Source: an uncultured Amylibacter sp.
GTDB lineage: Bacteria; Pseudomonadota; Alphaproteobacteria; Rhodobacterales; Rhodobacteraceae
Assembly: GCA_959347425.1 (NCBI GenBank)
Contig: OY365741.1
Location: forward strand, 1,822,501 to 1,886,500
Length of the DNA stretch: 64,000 nt
Reading direction: 5' to 3'
Shown here: positions 46,101-61,100 of the stretch, in pieces
Position numbering within the stretch: position 1 is the first letter of the stretch
Layout: every line of letters begins with the position of its first letter
Program-made: the position numbers and the translations under genes
Notes under the pieces: generated by a model
The model's input: only the letters and a program-made list of their open reading frames with translations
What the model was told of the DNA's origin: nothing
Database searches by the model: none

Positions 46101-49100
46101 ACTTATGCAGAGGAATATGCAACCAAGCGCAGCGAGCGTACAATGAAATGCCGTGATGATACTTTGCAGGCGGGCTTGGATTGTTCTGGTACTGCGGTTT
46201 GTGACGCCGATGGAACGCCTGTTTCACTTGCTTGCGGTGCGGATGATGGGATTAAAAATGCGCCCAATCGCCGAACTTTCTGTCGCGTGAATAGGGATAC
46301 GGAGCCCCGTTGCGCAAATACAATCTTTCGTCTTTGCAATGATGACCCGTTTGAAAAAATAACAGGCACGGAGGATAATCTTTGCGTGGGTTTAATCTCT
46401 GCTGATAATGATGAAACCAAAACCTATGATGACGCACGGGAAGAAAGGTGTCTTGCTAATCAGGCAGACGAGGCTACCTGTCGGGCGACAATCACGCGAG
46501 TTTGCGAGGATGAGGGTGTTATTTTTAGCAATCTTTGTGATGGTAATAGTGGCTATACAGATGACCGAATTACGGCTTGTGAAGGTATTGTTGCCAGCAC
46601 GAATAATTTTACCGATGGAACGGAGTCCGCCAATAATTGTCTTAACAAGCTATATACTGGTTGTGATGCTGACCCGTTTGAAAAGCAGTGCTTTGTCGGG
46701 AATCTTTATGACTCCACGCGGTGGGCGTTATGTGCCGATCATACTATCGCCAGTAAAAACGATGCTTGCGAAGGCACAAATGGCGCAACAAACAATGTCG
46801 TTGCAGATTATTGTAATGGGCGGCCGGTCGCGGAGGATGACTATGGGCTTTGCGCGGGTACGACAAAGGGCGGTGATTATACCGCATGGCTGGGCGATGC
46901 AAGCACGGGTATTATCGGCGTGGGGGGGGCTTCGGAAGATGATGTTGATGCCAATCTTATCGCGGGTAGTGGCAGTGGTTTGACATTGGGCTTTGATGCC
47001 CTCGCGCAAAGCGAGGTAACCTTGACCCTAGAGGCTGGCAATTTGGGCGCGGATGGGATTGCCATAGCCAGTGCGATGGTTGATGGAAAGTTAAAATCCT
47101 ACGCGGGTTTGCTATCTGGGTCTGATTTGGGTATGGCGATTTCCACGACCCCACGACCATCGGCAGAATGGAAAGGCAAAATCGCGCTTGGCAGGCAGGC
47201 ACAGGGTGCGGGAAATGCGAAAGAGTTGCAGATTTTTGAAAATAGCAATTTTACCCTTACGATTGACTTTGGCACAATAACGCAGTTGGACGCGACTGCT
47301 AGCTTGACCACGAGCGAGGCGGAAACTGGCACTATTATCACTGGCACTATTATCATAGAGGCCAGTATTGCAGCGGGTGAAGACAAGCTGGTCACTGGTA
47401 GAACCTTTTTAACCGTTGGTTCTTCAAGAACCGTGATAGCACCCCTTCGCGGTATTATCGGGCAAGAGGGTGTGTTGGCGGTGTTTGCCACGCCTAGCAC
47501 ACTTGATTTTGGCTCTTATGCTGGTGGGTTTGTGGCGTCCTCTGTCTGTGATGATATGCCGTTTGATGAGAGATTTGGGTGTACTGGCGAACAAAAGGAT
47601 ACCGCATGTTTAGAGAATACCAATAATCTGTTGTTTTCTAGCACCTGTTCAGGCAGAGTTTCATCCGACCCGCAATTCCTTGCCAATTTGGAAACCGCCC
47701 GTGATGTGTATTGTGCGATGGATGCGAATGCTTGGGATATTACAAATTGCCTCACCCGCACCGACCAATCGGTTTTGGATGCCCGCGATAGGGTTGCTGA
47801 TGATTGCGAAAATAGCCGCGCGACTGCGGGGGATTGTACCGCTCCTGTTGCCACTGGTGCGCCCAGTATTGACGCTTGCGCGATGACCCCCTATCAAACG
47901 GGGTGCGCGAATATTGCCTTTAATGACCAACGAACCGCCATTGCCGATGCTTGTGATGCGGATTCAACCCGCACCACCGCACCGCAATGCGGTGTTATGA
48001 TTGGCAGTACGACTATTAGTGCCTGTGCGGATAACCCCTATCTTCTTGGGGATTGCGAAAATGATGGATTTAACAATGTCCGCGTGGCTCGCGGTTTATT
48101 TTGTGGTATTCGGAATAATTATTTTGATATGTTGTGCGATGGATTTGGCACTATCATTGATTTGCGGACAAGTTTCTGTGGCGCGGATAGCCCGACTGTT
48201 AATAATAGCCCGTTTGATCCCCGTTGCACGGTTGCGGATGGTTATTTCAACCAAGATGCACGGGATGCACGTATTGCCAAGTGCTTTATGGATGGCAACG
48301 GGGCGGATGATAACCTTTGCATGGGCGCGGTTGCAGAGCAACCTTGTATTACCAATCCCTTTGCCAATGGCTGTGATGTGAAAAATCACGCTAACCGCCT
48401 GTCTTATTGCAATAACGGTGTTGTCGGGGAGAATAATTTTGCGGTAAGCCTATGTAGCGGTGATGTGCAGGGTAGCGGTGGGGCACAGGATAAGATTTGC
48501 GGTATAGCGGGGGAGACGGGCTTTGGCACAAATCCCTTTGCCAGCCTTTGCAAACGCGATGGAGTGGATTTCGCCGCGCAACGGATTTATTATTGTGGAA
48601 CGCAGGATAGAACCACAACCGAAATGGCACAGTGCGGCGAATTGGGCATGACGGCGACGGATTGTTTATCCAATCCGTTTAATACGGACTGTGAAACAAC
48701 CAATTATTTTACAGAGCTTCGCCGCCTTCGCGTGGATTATTGTAGCAATTTGGGGACTGATAAAACCCGTTTGAACTTGGCGAACATCAATCCCTTGTGC
48801 AATGACGGAGCGGTTGATGCGATTTCCGAGGTTTGTGGCGACAATCCATTTGCCTTGATTTGCGGGGCGGATTATGCCGTCTCACGGGGTGTGGCATGTA
48901 TAGGCAAAATAAATGCAAATGCGGAGAATGCGCAGAAGCCTGAGCCTGAGCGTGAGGTTCCCATGGTTGTACCATCAACCTGCGGTACGAACTTGGAAGG
49001 GGATATTTTAGCCTATTGTCTTTCGGTCGATTTGAATGATTCATTGAATCCTCCACCATCGCTTGCAGCGGATAACTGTGGTACGACGGGAGATCAATCG

Positions 49101-52100
49101 TGTCTTGCTGAGCTGTTTAACCTGTCTGAATGTGGAGACTCGAAGTTTGAGAATGCCCGTAAGGCGAGTTGTATTAAAAATCCGGAAATCAATACCACCC
49201 TTTGCCCTGATATAATTCTTAATTATTGCAATGATGATGCCTTTAACGCTGAGGTTACCAATCGTGAGCTTAATGCCTTCCATACGCTCTGCCTTACTGA
49301 TCGCACGACAGATACCATTCGCCAGCAGGCGTGCCTTGCCAATCTAGAGGTTAGCGATAAATGTGGCGATACGGTAACCTTGGCATGCACGGGGCAGCAG
49401 GGTAGTAATACCGTTACTGCCAACCCGTTTAATTCATTATGTTACAATGGCGATACCTATCAAACCGCCCGTGAAATGCTTGTTAATACGTGTGAAGGTG
49501 CAGGAATCACCCCGAATAACTCTAGTTGCGCGAATGTCAAGCTGCTTATTTGCGCGGGGACGGGCGAGTTTTCCAACCCGTTTGTTAATCTTTGCACGGA
49601 TTTGGGCAATTTGGCAGATTTGAAACATATTAAGTGTTTGACGACAGATGAGCTTTCAGATGAGTTTCATACCGATTGCAATGATATTATTGAAAATGGG
49701 GATGTGACCAGAAATGTTTGGCAGTATGATGATACCTATAATACGCCCCCGACTATTTTAACAGAGCCAACCACCGATGACCCGACCGCGAACTTTTTGC
49801 TGACCCTGCCAACGGACAAGGAATTGGCTACGGCTGGTTTTGATAGTGCTAATTATTATGAGACTACATTAGACCTAAAAACGGGTGCCGGGCAGGATTC
49901 GGGCGGGCAGGATTTCGTCGGGGATGATTTGGGCGGGGAAGCCACGGACGGTATCTTTGTGTTTAGTACGAGCTTTGATGAGGATGGCACCCGTGTTAAT
50001 AAACTATACGCGGGGCTGACCCCCGATGTCAATCTGGGTGAAACGCTTGCCACGCCAGCCGATGGCGCACCGACCACTGCCGTTTGGGTTGGGCGGGCTA
50101 TCGTGCAAACATTCACATCACCCTCTCGCGATAATGCAGAGCTTTATAGAACAGGTGTTGTTGGACTGACAGACGTTTTTGAACTGACGATTAATTTCAC
50201 CGATAGCACGATTTATTCCGATACTACGGTTGGCATTAATCTAAAAACCGCAAAATTGGTGGTTGATGGCGAGTTTAGCGAATTAGGGGTGATTTTTGGC
50301 ACAACCTCACTGCAATTGAGGGGATTCACGGATTCGGGTCCTTTAACAGGGTTAATTGGCACAAAGGGCGCGCTTGGCGTGTTCCATTCTGGCACAACCC
50401 CCGATGAGCGGGCATTCGCGGGCGGGTTTGTTGCCTCTGCCAAAATCTGTACCGATGACCCATTTGCTGATGGATGCGCGGGGGATGAGGCATCGGTGCG
50501 TGCCCGTACAGAGGCTTGCGCTGAAAGCACCAACCCAACACAGAATGACAAATGCACCGAAATTTGCAATGCGAATTCGTTTTTGCCAGAATGCGTCGCC
50601 ATTGCTTTTGACACTGTGCGGACAACCGCCTGTTTGCTTGATGCGGGTGCGGATATTGCCGCGATTGGTGAAACCCCCAGCCGTTGCATTGATTTGATTG
50701 ATATCCATTGCAAGAATGTCAATCCGTTTGATACAAATGGTGGGTGTAATAGTAACATGGCCTATAACGACCAACGCGAGGTTCTTTGCGCAAGTGATAT
50801 AACCAACGATGGCAGTATGGTCACAGCCCGTTGCGAAACCACGGTTATGCGCGTGTGTGGGGTCAATCCGTTTAATGCTGATTTGTGTTATGTGGGTGAT
50901 ACTCATGAAGGGGCACGGGTGGATTTGTGCAATAATCCGGTGGGCTCTAGTCCAAACCCAGCTTGCACAAATGATAATATCGTTGATGTGTATTGTGAAA
51001 AAAATAGGGACAGTGCAGGTACAAACACGCGGTGCGATGCTTGGGTTGTGGCAGAATGCGGTGATAATTCGTTTGACCCTTTGTGTGGTGATAGCGGTTA
51101 TGACGATGAGCGGACGACCGCTTGCCTGGGCGGTAATATTGATACCAATACGAATGTGCCTGACCGTTGCCCGAATTTGATTGATATCCATTGCACTGCC
51201 AGCCCGTTTGATGTCAGGACAAACCCCGTTGGCGGTGCGCTGTGGTGTGAGAATTACAGCGCGCAGCGGACACAGCTTGTTGCTGATTGCCTCGCGAATC
51301 CGCAAACCACTACGGGGTGTGATGCTAAATTGGGCACTGGCAAGGATACGGTGGCAAATTGTGTTTTAGACCCATTCCTTACGGGGTGTTTGGATGGTTC
51401 GAATGATCCTCTGTCCGTATTGTCTAGTGCGGTGATCGCCTATTGCACCAAGGATGCGAATGTTTTTCAAATGAATTGTGATAGGGAGGAGGCTAAAACG
51501 CCTCGGGCAAATTTGATTATGCGGTGTATTCCCACGGCGGAGGAGACGCCTGTTGAATGCGGTACGATTATTGTTAGTGGGGAAATCTCCGTTTCCGAAT
51601 GTATTGCCGACCCGTTTTTGGTAGAGTGTAGGATTACAGAGTTTGCAGAGTTTGCGGCAGGTAAATGTGTTACCGATACGGACAATAGTCTGGGTCGGCT
51701 GTTTTCGTCATTATGCCCTGATTCAGACCGACTTGAATTAAGACGGAATAGCTATTGTCGTGCCTCTAACAACCTCTTTAAGATGAACTGCGATGGGCGT
51801 GGTAGCGTTGATGCCACACGTGTAGATGCGGTCGCCACTTGTATTGCATTTGGGCTTGATGATCCTGGTTGCGGTAAGGATAGAAAACTGAGTGATGCGG
51901 ATAACGCTTTGACCCTTGGCGGTTGTATTGAAAACCCTTATCATGCAGACTGTCGTGATGCTGTGTTTGATCCCGCCCGCCCTCTGGTGGTTACAAAATG
52001 CTTTGATAGCCGTAACAATCCAATCGCCGTAGCAGAGTGTGATACAGTGGTTGCCAATGGGCGCACGGTTGCCCAGTGCATCTCCGACCCGTTTCACCTT

Positions 52101-55100
52101 GATTGCGCGGATGCGGGCTTTAATGATGCAAAAATAGCACGAGATACTCTCTGCAAAGCAAAGAAAGACTATTTTGACCCGCTATGTGATGCATACACAG
52201 ATATAACCACCACGCGGGCAAATTTTGTGAATGATTGTATTGCAATTGCAAAACCCGCCCGCGCCATGGATGCCGATTGCGCCGCCTTTGTTAATGCGTG
52301 TTTGGATAACCCGTACCCCACGGATGAGCAGGGTACCCCCACTCTCTTGTGTGAATACCCTGCTGCCTTTGCTGGTGCGCGACTAACCCATTGTGGCAAA
52401 GATAAGAATGTGGAAACCGTTTCGCAATGTGGCGATTTGGATACCGCCAATAGTGGCTGTATCACTGACCCGTTTGATGCGAGTTGCGGGAGTAATTATA
52501 GCGAACTTCGCCAATCCCGCCGTGACTATTGCAACGCGCTGGGCAGTCCAACGGCGGCAGAGGCAGAGGCAAATAACTTCTGCACAAAGGCTATAGTGGA
52601 TGTTTGCGCCAATCCGTTTGGTCCGATTTGTGGCGTGGCTTATGACCCCGAACGTTTAAGACGTTGTCGCAATGAAATTGCCACCGCAATGGCTTGCGTC
52701 GATACGATAAAGTTGGTTTGCACGGGGCGGGAGGGTGATAATCCGTTTACTGCCAACCCGTTTGATGAACTATGTTACAGAGATGACAATGTCGCTGAAG
52801 ATGCCCTTATCTATCAAGCCGACCGCGTCACCTTTGCCAATAAGTGCAATGATGACGTAACCGTCCCGTCGTCTGAATCTGCTGGTGTTGATTGCACTAT
52901 TGCCAAGCCGTTTATTTGCACGGGGGCGGGCGAGGTTGCCAATCCGTTTGCCGCGCTTTGCCTTGATACGGAGGCGGGCGCACTGGCAGAGCTAAAACGG
53001 ATTAAGTGTTTGGAGATAGATGGTTTTCGTAGCGAGTGCAGTGGTATTGTGGAAGGCTCGGACGTGGATAGCAAAGTTTGGCAGTATAGGGCGGTGAGTG
53101 TGGATGATAAAGACAATGATGAGGCCAGCGATGATACTTATGACCCTCTGATTGTTTTGACAGAGCCGAGTGAGAACGACCCAACCGCGAACTTCTTGCT
53201 GAGCGGTGCAACGCAAACGCAATTATTGGCGGGTAAGCTGCATAGCGTTAGTCCTGTTGAAACGCTAAACCTAGCCACTGGTGGCGGGGATGATTTGGGC
53301 GGGTTGGACACGGACGGGGTGTTTGTTTTTAACGGGACTGTTAGTTCTGTTAATAAACTATACGCGGGGCTGTTGCCCAATGTGAATTTGGGGGCAAAAC
53401 TTGCCATGCCAGCCGATGGCACACCGACCACTGCCGTTTGGATTGGCAGGGTTGTCTTGCAAACCTTCGCGGGTGCGGGTGCAGGGGCAGATACTTATCG
53501 CTCTCGCGGAAACGATTTCGCGCTGAGTATTGATTATACCACCAGCAGGATTTCCTCCACAACCGAGGTTAGCCTTGATACAGATACCGCAACCTTGGCA
53601 ACTTTGGCGATTGATGGCGGGTTTAATGAATTAGGGGTGATTTTTGGCACAACCATGCTGACCGTGGGAGGTAGTGGGGATTCTGGTCTTTTAGCAGGGT
53701 TGATTGGCATGAAATCCGATGGCAGTGTAAAATCCGCACTTGGTGCGTTCCATTCCGATACAACCCCAGCGACGCGAGCTTACGCAGGTGGGTTTGTCGC
53801 CTCTAACAAAATCTGCACCGATAATGTGTTTGCTGATGGATGCGATAAGGACCCAACAACGCATGTCATGCGGGAGACGCGATGTGGTATATCTGGCGAT
53901 GGCGATGGGTCTTTGACTAATGGGGAATGTGCGCCCACGCTAGCACGGCTTTGTGACGCGGATGGTGACATTTCTGCCCCCTTTGCCCCTTCGGCTGGCG
54001 CGAGTGGTTATGTTTGCAAGGATGATCCGACTTTCCGCCCGCAACGCGAAGTCGTTTGCGCGAAAGAGCAAATGGACAATCCAACCGTCGCCCTCACGGC
54101 GCAATGCATGCCTGTTGTTATGCTCGCTTGTGGTGAAAACCCGTTGAATCACGAGCTGTGTTATTATACGGATAATACTTATATTGAAGCGCGCGGTGAG
54201 GAGTGTATTGCTGACATAACCGATAATGGGGCGGTACGCCCCGAATGCGTTTATGAAGGGGAGGACGCGATTACTGTTTTTTGTGCTACGCCCGATGGGA
54301 TGACGAATAGCGCGACTAACGGATGTGATGCGACGGCTGAAATGACACGGACTACTTGTGCGGCAGACCCGTTTAATGCGGATTGTTTAACGTCCGTAAC
54401 GAGCGATACCTATGCGCAACTGCGCCTAAACAAATGTATAGCCGCGGCTTTTGGGATGACGGATACGGTGGATTCTACTTGCTCTACTTTGGTTGATACC
54501 TATTGCACGAATAATCCGTTTGCTAATAATGTGCATTGCACGGATGGAACCACCTATGACACCCCGCGGATCACTCGTGCCCATAAGTGTTATAATCCAG
54601 CAAATCGGGATACTGAAGAATGTAACAATATAAAAGGCTGTTTAAACCCTGCCAACTTGTTTTCGGATTCGGCACAATTTGGCGGTATAGCCTGTAATAA
54701 CACGTTGCTTCAGGGTGTACGGGTGCGGTATTGCAGTGAGGGCGACAATATAGAGACCAATGAAAACTGTGTAACCCTCGGGAATGATACCAATTCGTGT
54801 ACTTCCAACCCGTTTTCTAACTGCGCGGGTGTACTGGATGGGGCTCTCCTTACCGAGGTACAGAACAATCGCATAAATTATTGTTTTAAAGGTGGCAACG
54901 GGTCGAATGGCAACACTTGCTTCCGCGCGGTTGCTTTACACCCTTGTATTCTTGATCCGTTTGCGGATAGTTGCACCGCAGAATATGCATCCCAACGCCA
55001 ACAGCGTGTGGATTATTGTACTGACGATGCTGATCCTGACAATCTGCCCTCTAGAACAGTTTGCCGAGACGTAGACAACACGCTGGATGCTATTTGCAAT

Positions 55101-58100
55101 GATACGGGCGATTATGCCGATGCGTTCGCGTACTATTGCCGTACTTTTGGAGCTATTAGTAAATATGAATTAAAACGCAAGAACGTTGCCCTGCTTTGTT
55201 TGGGCGATAGCCCGCCGACAACTTGTAATAGGATTGCCGACTGTCTCGCCGACCCCTATACCGATAGCTTTTTGTGTAATGATGAGGCGTTAGCGTTAGC
55301 TGAATTAAAACCCAAGCGGATAGAGGCGTGTAAGAGCGTTACTGACCCCGGTGTTATATGCGCAGAACAGGCACTGGTAGAAGTTTGCAATACCACCCCC
55401 TTTGCGTGGCATTGCCACCCGTCAAACATCCCTGATTATATTGAAGAGGGGGTAGCGAGCCAAAATGTGATAACGCGCCAAAAGGGTTGCCTTGGCCTTG
55501 ATGATATAACCCGACCCGATGGCATAACGGACCCGCAATGTGACAAGTTCATTCTTGATGAAGGTAGCAGTATCCAAGCTCTCTGGGCTAATAAAGCCCT
55601 TGATTTCGATGGCGTAACACCACTGGGGTTTTTGAGGTCCGGCACTGAGAGAATTTATGAAGACGTGGAACGAACGTTAAATGGTACCGAGCCCGTTATA
55701 CTATTAGACCTCTCGGAACCCTCCTCTGGCACCCATGAAAACTCTGATGGTTATAGGATTATTTTGGAGGGGGATGCAAAAAATGGCTTTGCCACCTATC
55801 AAGCCGACGTGGTCTCTGCAGGGATTCTTATGAGCACAGATTTGGGTGCGCTTTTCGTGAAACCCGCCGATGAATCCGCACCAACAGCCACATGGTACGG
55901 CAGGGCAGGGGTTAATTTCAATGGCGTTAATTACGCATCAAACGATTTCAAACTGACGATTGATTTTTACGCACAAACGCTGGAATCTTCAACTTCGCTT
56001 GTTAATGTCGCGGATAATACCGACACTAAAACACTGGCACTATTCAGGGCGCAATTCAATAAATTTGGGATAATATACGGGCAAATTAATTTTAATGATA
56101 CACTGGGGACTTTGAGTGGTTTAATCGGGACAGAGGGCGCGATTGGCACATGGGCAACAAATCAGAATGATTCAACCACTAGGGTTTCTGGCGGGTTTGT
56201 TGCCAATGACAAAACCTGCGCTAATCCGTTTAGACGACCATGTGGCGAAGAACACGATGCAGAGCGGATGGTGTTGTTTAATGATTGCACCGCGCCCGCT
56301 AATCCTCTGGCTGACCCGCCCACAACCTCACTGATAGATACCCCCGCCTGCGCAAACGTGAAAGCGTGTATTGAAAGACCTTTCACCTCCGATAGCGATT
56401 TCAGCTGTGATTTCCCCCTGTTTGATGATACCCGCGATGCCGTGTGTTTGGCTAATTCAGCGCAAAACACAGCGGATATGACTGACAAAGTGCTTCATGT
56501 CCGTTGCGGTGTTTTAATCAGGGACTATTGTGGCAATACCACCGCAAACGATGGCGAAAACGTTTTTAATGCGGGGTGTGATGCGAGTTATGACCTGATA
56601 CGGGCGACCGCTTGTTATAAGAATGCGAGGGCTCATAATAAGTGCACCGATGATAATATCATTTCTACGTATTGCAATGATGCAGACAGCGATTCTGGCA
56701 CCCGCCCGTTTAATAAACTTCTTTGCACATCCTCGATATATGCAGGCGCGGAGGTTAGGGCGTGTTTGGGGAATGAAATGGCCGATGCCACCTGCCCGCG
56801 CTTGATTAGCAACCGGATTGCCTTCTGTGGAGGAGAACTCGCGCCCAACCCCGTTGATGATAGGTGTAGTGCGGTTAATGTCTGTATTGATGACCCCTTT
56901 GCCACCGATGATTTGTGCGGTTTTGCCGCGTTTGATGAATTGAAAACCGACCGCCGTACGGCATGTTCAGAGCCGGGCCCCACCGTGGCTTGCATGAATG
57001 CGAAGGTGCATTTGTGTGTTGGGCGGGGTGAATATGCCGCGCCCTTTGTGCCGATTTGCAGTGAAAAATCAGACATAGCCTTGCAACAACGGATTTATTG
57101 CTATCTTGATAATACGGCGGACGCAGACTGCACGGACATTAATGAAAAAACATTCGCGGTGGCAGAGGTGTGGCAATATTCCGCTGTTGATACGGATGGT
57201 GAAACTTCATTAAACATTGTGCGGGATACAGGCGAGGCAGTGGATAGGGCGAACTTTACGACCTCGGGCGCGGTGGCGGGACTAAATTCTGGGGATATTA
57301 GTACCTTGACGTTGGCAGACGGTGATTTGGGCGGGGATGCAGAAGACGGCGCGTTTTTTGCCACTGCCACTGTTGGCGGGGAAGACAGAGCCTATGCAGG
57401 GATTTTAGAAAGCATCAATTTGGGTGCGCCATTGGTCGCCCCTGCTATGGGTAGCGGTGCGCCAACGACCCTGACTTGGAACGGCAGGGTTCATTTGCAG
57501 ATTTTTGCCACGAGTGCATTTTATCGTGACGATAGTTTTGACCTTACCATTGATTTTGCCAATGCGGTGGGTGATGCGATAGGCACGGTTAGCTCTACCA
57601 GCACTAATGGTACGATTACCTTGGCAATAAATGGCAGTTTTAACAAATTCGGGGTGATATATGGCACAACGACTCTGACGCGATCAGGGGATAATTACGG
57701 CGGTGTTTTAACAGGTTTAATTGGGATTGAGGGTGCGGTTGGCGCGTTCCACACTGGCACGCTTGTGAATGGCTATGTCGGCGTGTTCGTGGCGGTGCAA
57801 GACAACCAGTGTCTTATTAATCCGTTTGATGTTGTGGGTGGTTGCCCGACTGAGAGGGCGGCGAAAATCGTCGAATGCTCTTTGGAGGATAATATCACTA
57901 ACACGGTTTTATGTGGCGATACGCTTAAAGCCCAGCCTTGCTTGCTTGACCCGTTTAATACCCTTGATGACCCATCTAATACCCTTGATGGATGCATGGC
58001 AAAGACAGAGTTTGATACGGCGCGGACGAATCGGTGGACGTTCTGTTTGAAAGAGGGCAATGCCACCCATTCCATTTGCGAACCCGTGGCGTATTTATGT

Positions 58101-61100
58101 AGTGCAGTCGGGGATGTAGATGCGCGATGCAAAACTAACACGACAGGCGTGACTGTGGCGGGGGATTACTGCGATGATATTGCCAATGCGAACACCGCGA
58201 CTTGTAATGTGACTGTGGCTTTCTGTGCGGATAGTGCCAATGAGGGCAAAGCACCTTGTGGTGTGAATGCGACGCGTTGGGCGAAACATGCCTATGTGGT
58301 TGATGATAAAGGCACGTCTGTTACCACCGATGATACCACCCCAAAAGCACCTATCCTTGAAACGATTGCGAATGATAGCCCCGACAAGGGCTTTATAAAT
58401 TTGCCTGAGGTGGATTTTACCAAGGCAGAAGACGGTGCGGAGTCGGGCATGGCACAACGGGATGCGTTAGATGCTGCGGCAGAATCGCAGGCTGGGGTTT
58501 CGGTTGTTCTAAACCTTTTGACACTTGCAAATCATAAGCCGGGGACTGAACCCGCCGTTGATTTGCTTGGTGATGAAGAAGACGGCGCGTTTTTCTTCAA
58601 TGGGATTCAGAACGCGCGGGATATATTCTATGCTGGGATTACTCCAACCACGGATTTGGGCGCACCCCTGATGGATAACACCAAGGATGGGACTTGGAAT
58701 GGCAGGATTCATATTTTCGCGAATATTTATGGAGGTATTGCGCTTCGGTCAGATGATTTCCAACTTAAGATTGATTTTGCTGATGGCACGCTTACGTCCG
58801 AAACAACTATTATTCATCCGCGCGATACGGCTGTGGTTACGATTGATGGCAAGTTTGATAGATTTGGTTTGGTTTATGGCACAACAACCGTGAATATAGC
58901 CGGTATACACGGCGGGCTTTTAACAGGTTTGATTGGGATAGAGGGCGCGGTTGGCGCGTTTGTATCAAACAGCGAATCGTCCTTGGATTTCGCGGGCGCG
59001 TTCGTTGCCAATGATAAAGTTTGCAGCCTAAACCCGTTTGGTGACAACTGCTTTAAAGAATTTAACGAAAAACGGGCAATGATTGCCGATGGTTGCAGTG
59101 GTGCTGGTCTATCGCCAATCCCGCCAGCCATGCTCGCCCCGCCAATCGCGCCAGAGATAGCAACTAAAATGGCTAAAATAGCGGAGTGTGCCGTGGTAAA
59201 ACCGTTTATCTGCGTTGCGACAAGAGGCGATTATGATGCCCGATTTGCGGTGGAAGAGGATTATTCCAACCCGTTTGCGTCACTTTGCAGTGGTATTGAG
59301 AGTGCCCTGCTTGTTGCCCTGCAACGAGAGGCTTGCATTGCAGGGACACCCGCCAGTAGCGAAGCCATATTCCTTGATGGTAAGGATTGCCCAACGCTCA
59401 TCAGGGAGGGCGGAGTGACTGCCAATGTTTGGGAACACACCGCTGAAAAAACCGATGGAACGAAATTAGCTATCCGTAAGACGATTGAACGGGTTTATGA
59501 TAAAACCCGTGCACTTGATCCTGACGTAGAAGATGTGGAATTCTGGGGGGCTGGGCAGACAGTCGCGTCCGTACTTGCCCGCGATGAAATCACTGAATTT
59601 GCCCCAATAACGCTGAATCTTGCCGATGGTGGGCTTGCCAATGATGGGAGTGTTGATCCGAATGATAACTTGAACTTGCTGGGGGATGCGGGCGACGGGG
59701 CGGCCTTTGGTCGCGTGACTTGGGCTGCAACCGATGATGGCATGCCAATTTTAAGCAAAAAATTCGCGTGGATTTTGCCAACAACGGATTTGGGGGCGGA
59801 ATTAACCGCGCCCAGTGAGGGTGCGCCGACAACGGCAATTTGGCATGGGCGGGCCAGCCTGTTGATTAGCGAGCTAACAGCCGAGGCAACAGCAGTCGAG
59901 GCAACCTATAGCTTTAATAATTTTGAATTGATGGTGGATTTCACCAACCGCACGCTTGCATCCACAGGGAATACTAGAGATACTGGAACCACAACTGAAA
60001 CCACAACCCCGCGGGTGAATGATGATGACTTTGTCATAGACCTGGAAGTAGAGGGAAGTTTTGCTGATGGTAAATACGGGCTGATTACTGGCACAACAAC
60101 CGTAACGACTTCGTCGCGTGGAAACGACGGAAGTAAGTTTCCTTTAGAAAGCTATACGGGTATTTTAACGGGGTTAATTGGCGCGGATGGCGCGGTTGGC
60201 GCGTTTATATCGGACCACGGGAGACAGGACTATGAATACGTGGGTGCGTTCGTTGCCAGTGATAAGATTTGCACAAACGACCCGTTCCATGCCCGTTGCC
60301 TTGCGCAATTTGATAATAAGCGGAGTGAGCTTATTAGAGATTGCACGAGCGAGACGCCAGATCTAACGAAGTGTGCCGTGGTAAAAGAGCGTATTTGTCG
60401 TTTGAGGGGCGAAGATGCCAACCCGTTTGTAAAACTTTGCGAAGGTGACGGAACGGACGAGGCCATGCGTCAGGCGAAAGCCCTGCGCCAAGAGGCTTGC
60501 CTTATTGATATAAAAGAGAGCGAAGAGACCATGGATCGAGAAGTGAGAGCGGATTGCGCGACGGCGACGCATATCAAGGCGGGCGGTGTCAGTGCCAATC
60601 TTTGGACTTATACCGCTAAAAAAACCGATGGAATGACGGATTTGACTATCCGTGAGACGATTGAACGGACTTATGATACGAATGATTCGAAAACGGATTT
60701 CTGGGTTGCTGATAAAACCGCCATGGAGTTGCTGACTATCTCAAATTTAGACACAACACCTAACTCAAATTTAGCAGGAGCACCTGATTTTAACAGGCTA
60801 GACCTTGACGATACATACAATGACCCAAGGGGTACGGGTAGAACGATTGGTTTTGGCGGCGATGCAGAAGACGGCGCGATTTCTTTTAGGGCTGAATGGC
60901 GTGCTGGAGGTACAACTACAATTAAGCATTTTGCTGGAATTCTGCCAACGACAAATTTGGGTACGCAAGTGACATTGGTCGCGCCCAGCGATTCGGGTGC
61001 GGTAACAACGGGTATTTGGCATGGGCGTGTGGTGTTTCAAGGTTTTGACACTATTTATAAAACAGATGATCTTGAACTGGAGATTGATTTTGCAAGTGAT

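Noticed and set aside
46408..46983. A 191-codon plus-strand frame and its many neighbours in the same +1 frame through 41-63 kb
   Set aside because: All are in the same offset frame of the giant gene and are Met/Val/Arg/Leu-rich by-products of its repeats; none has a ribosome-binding site or recognisable domain.
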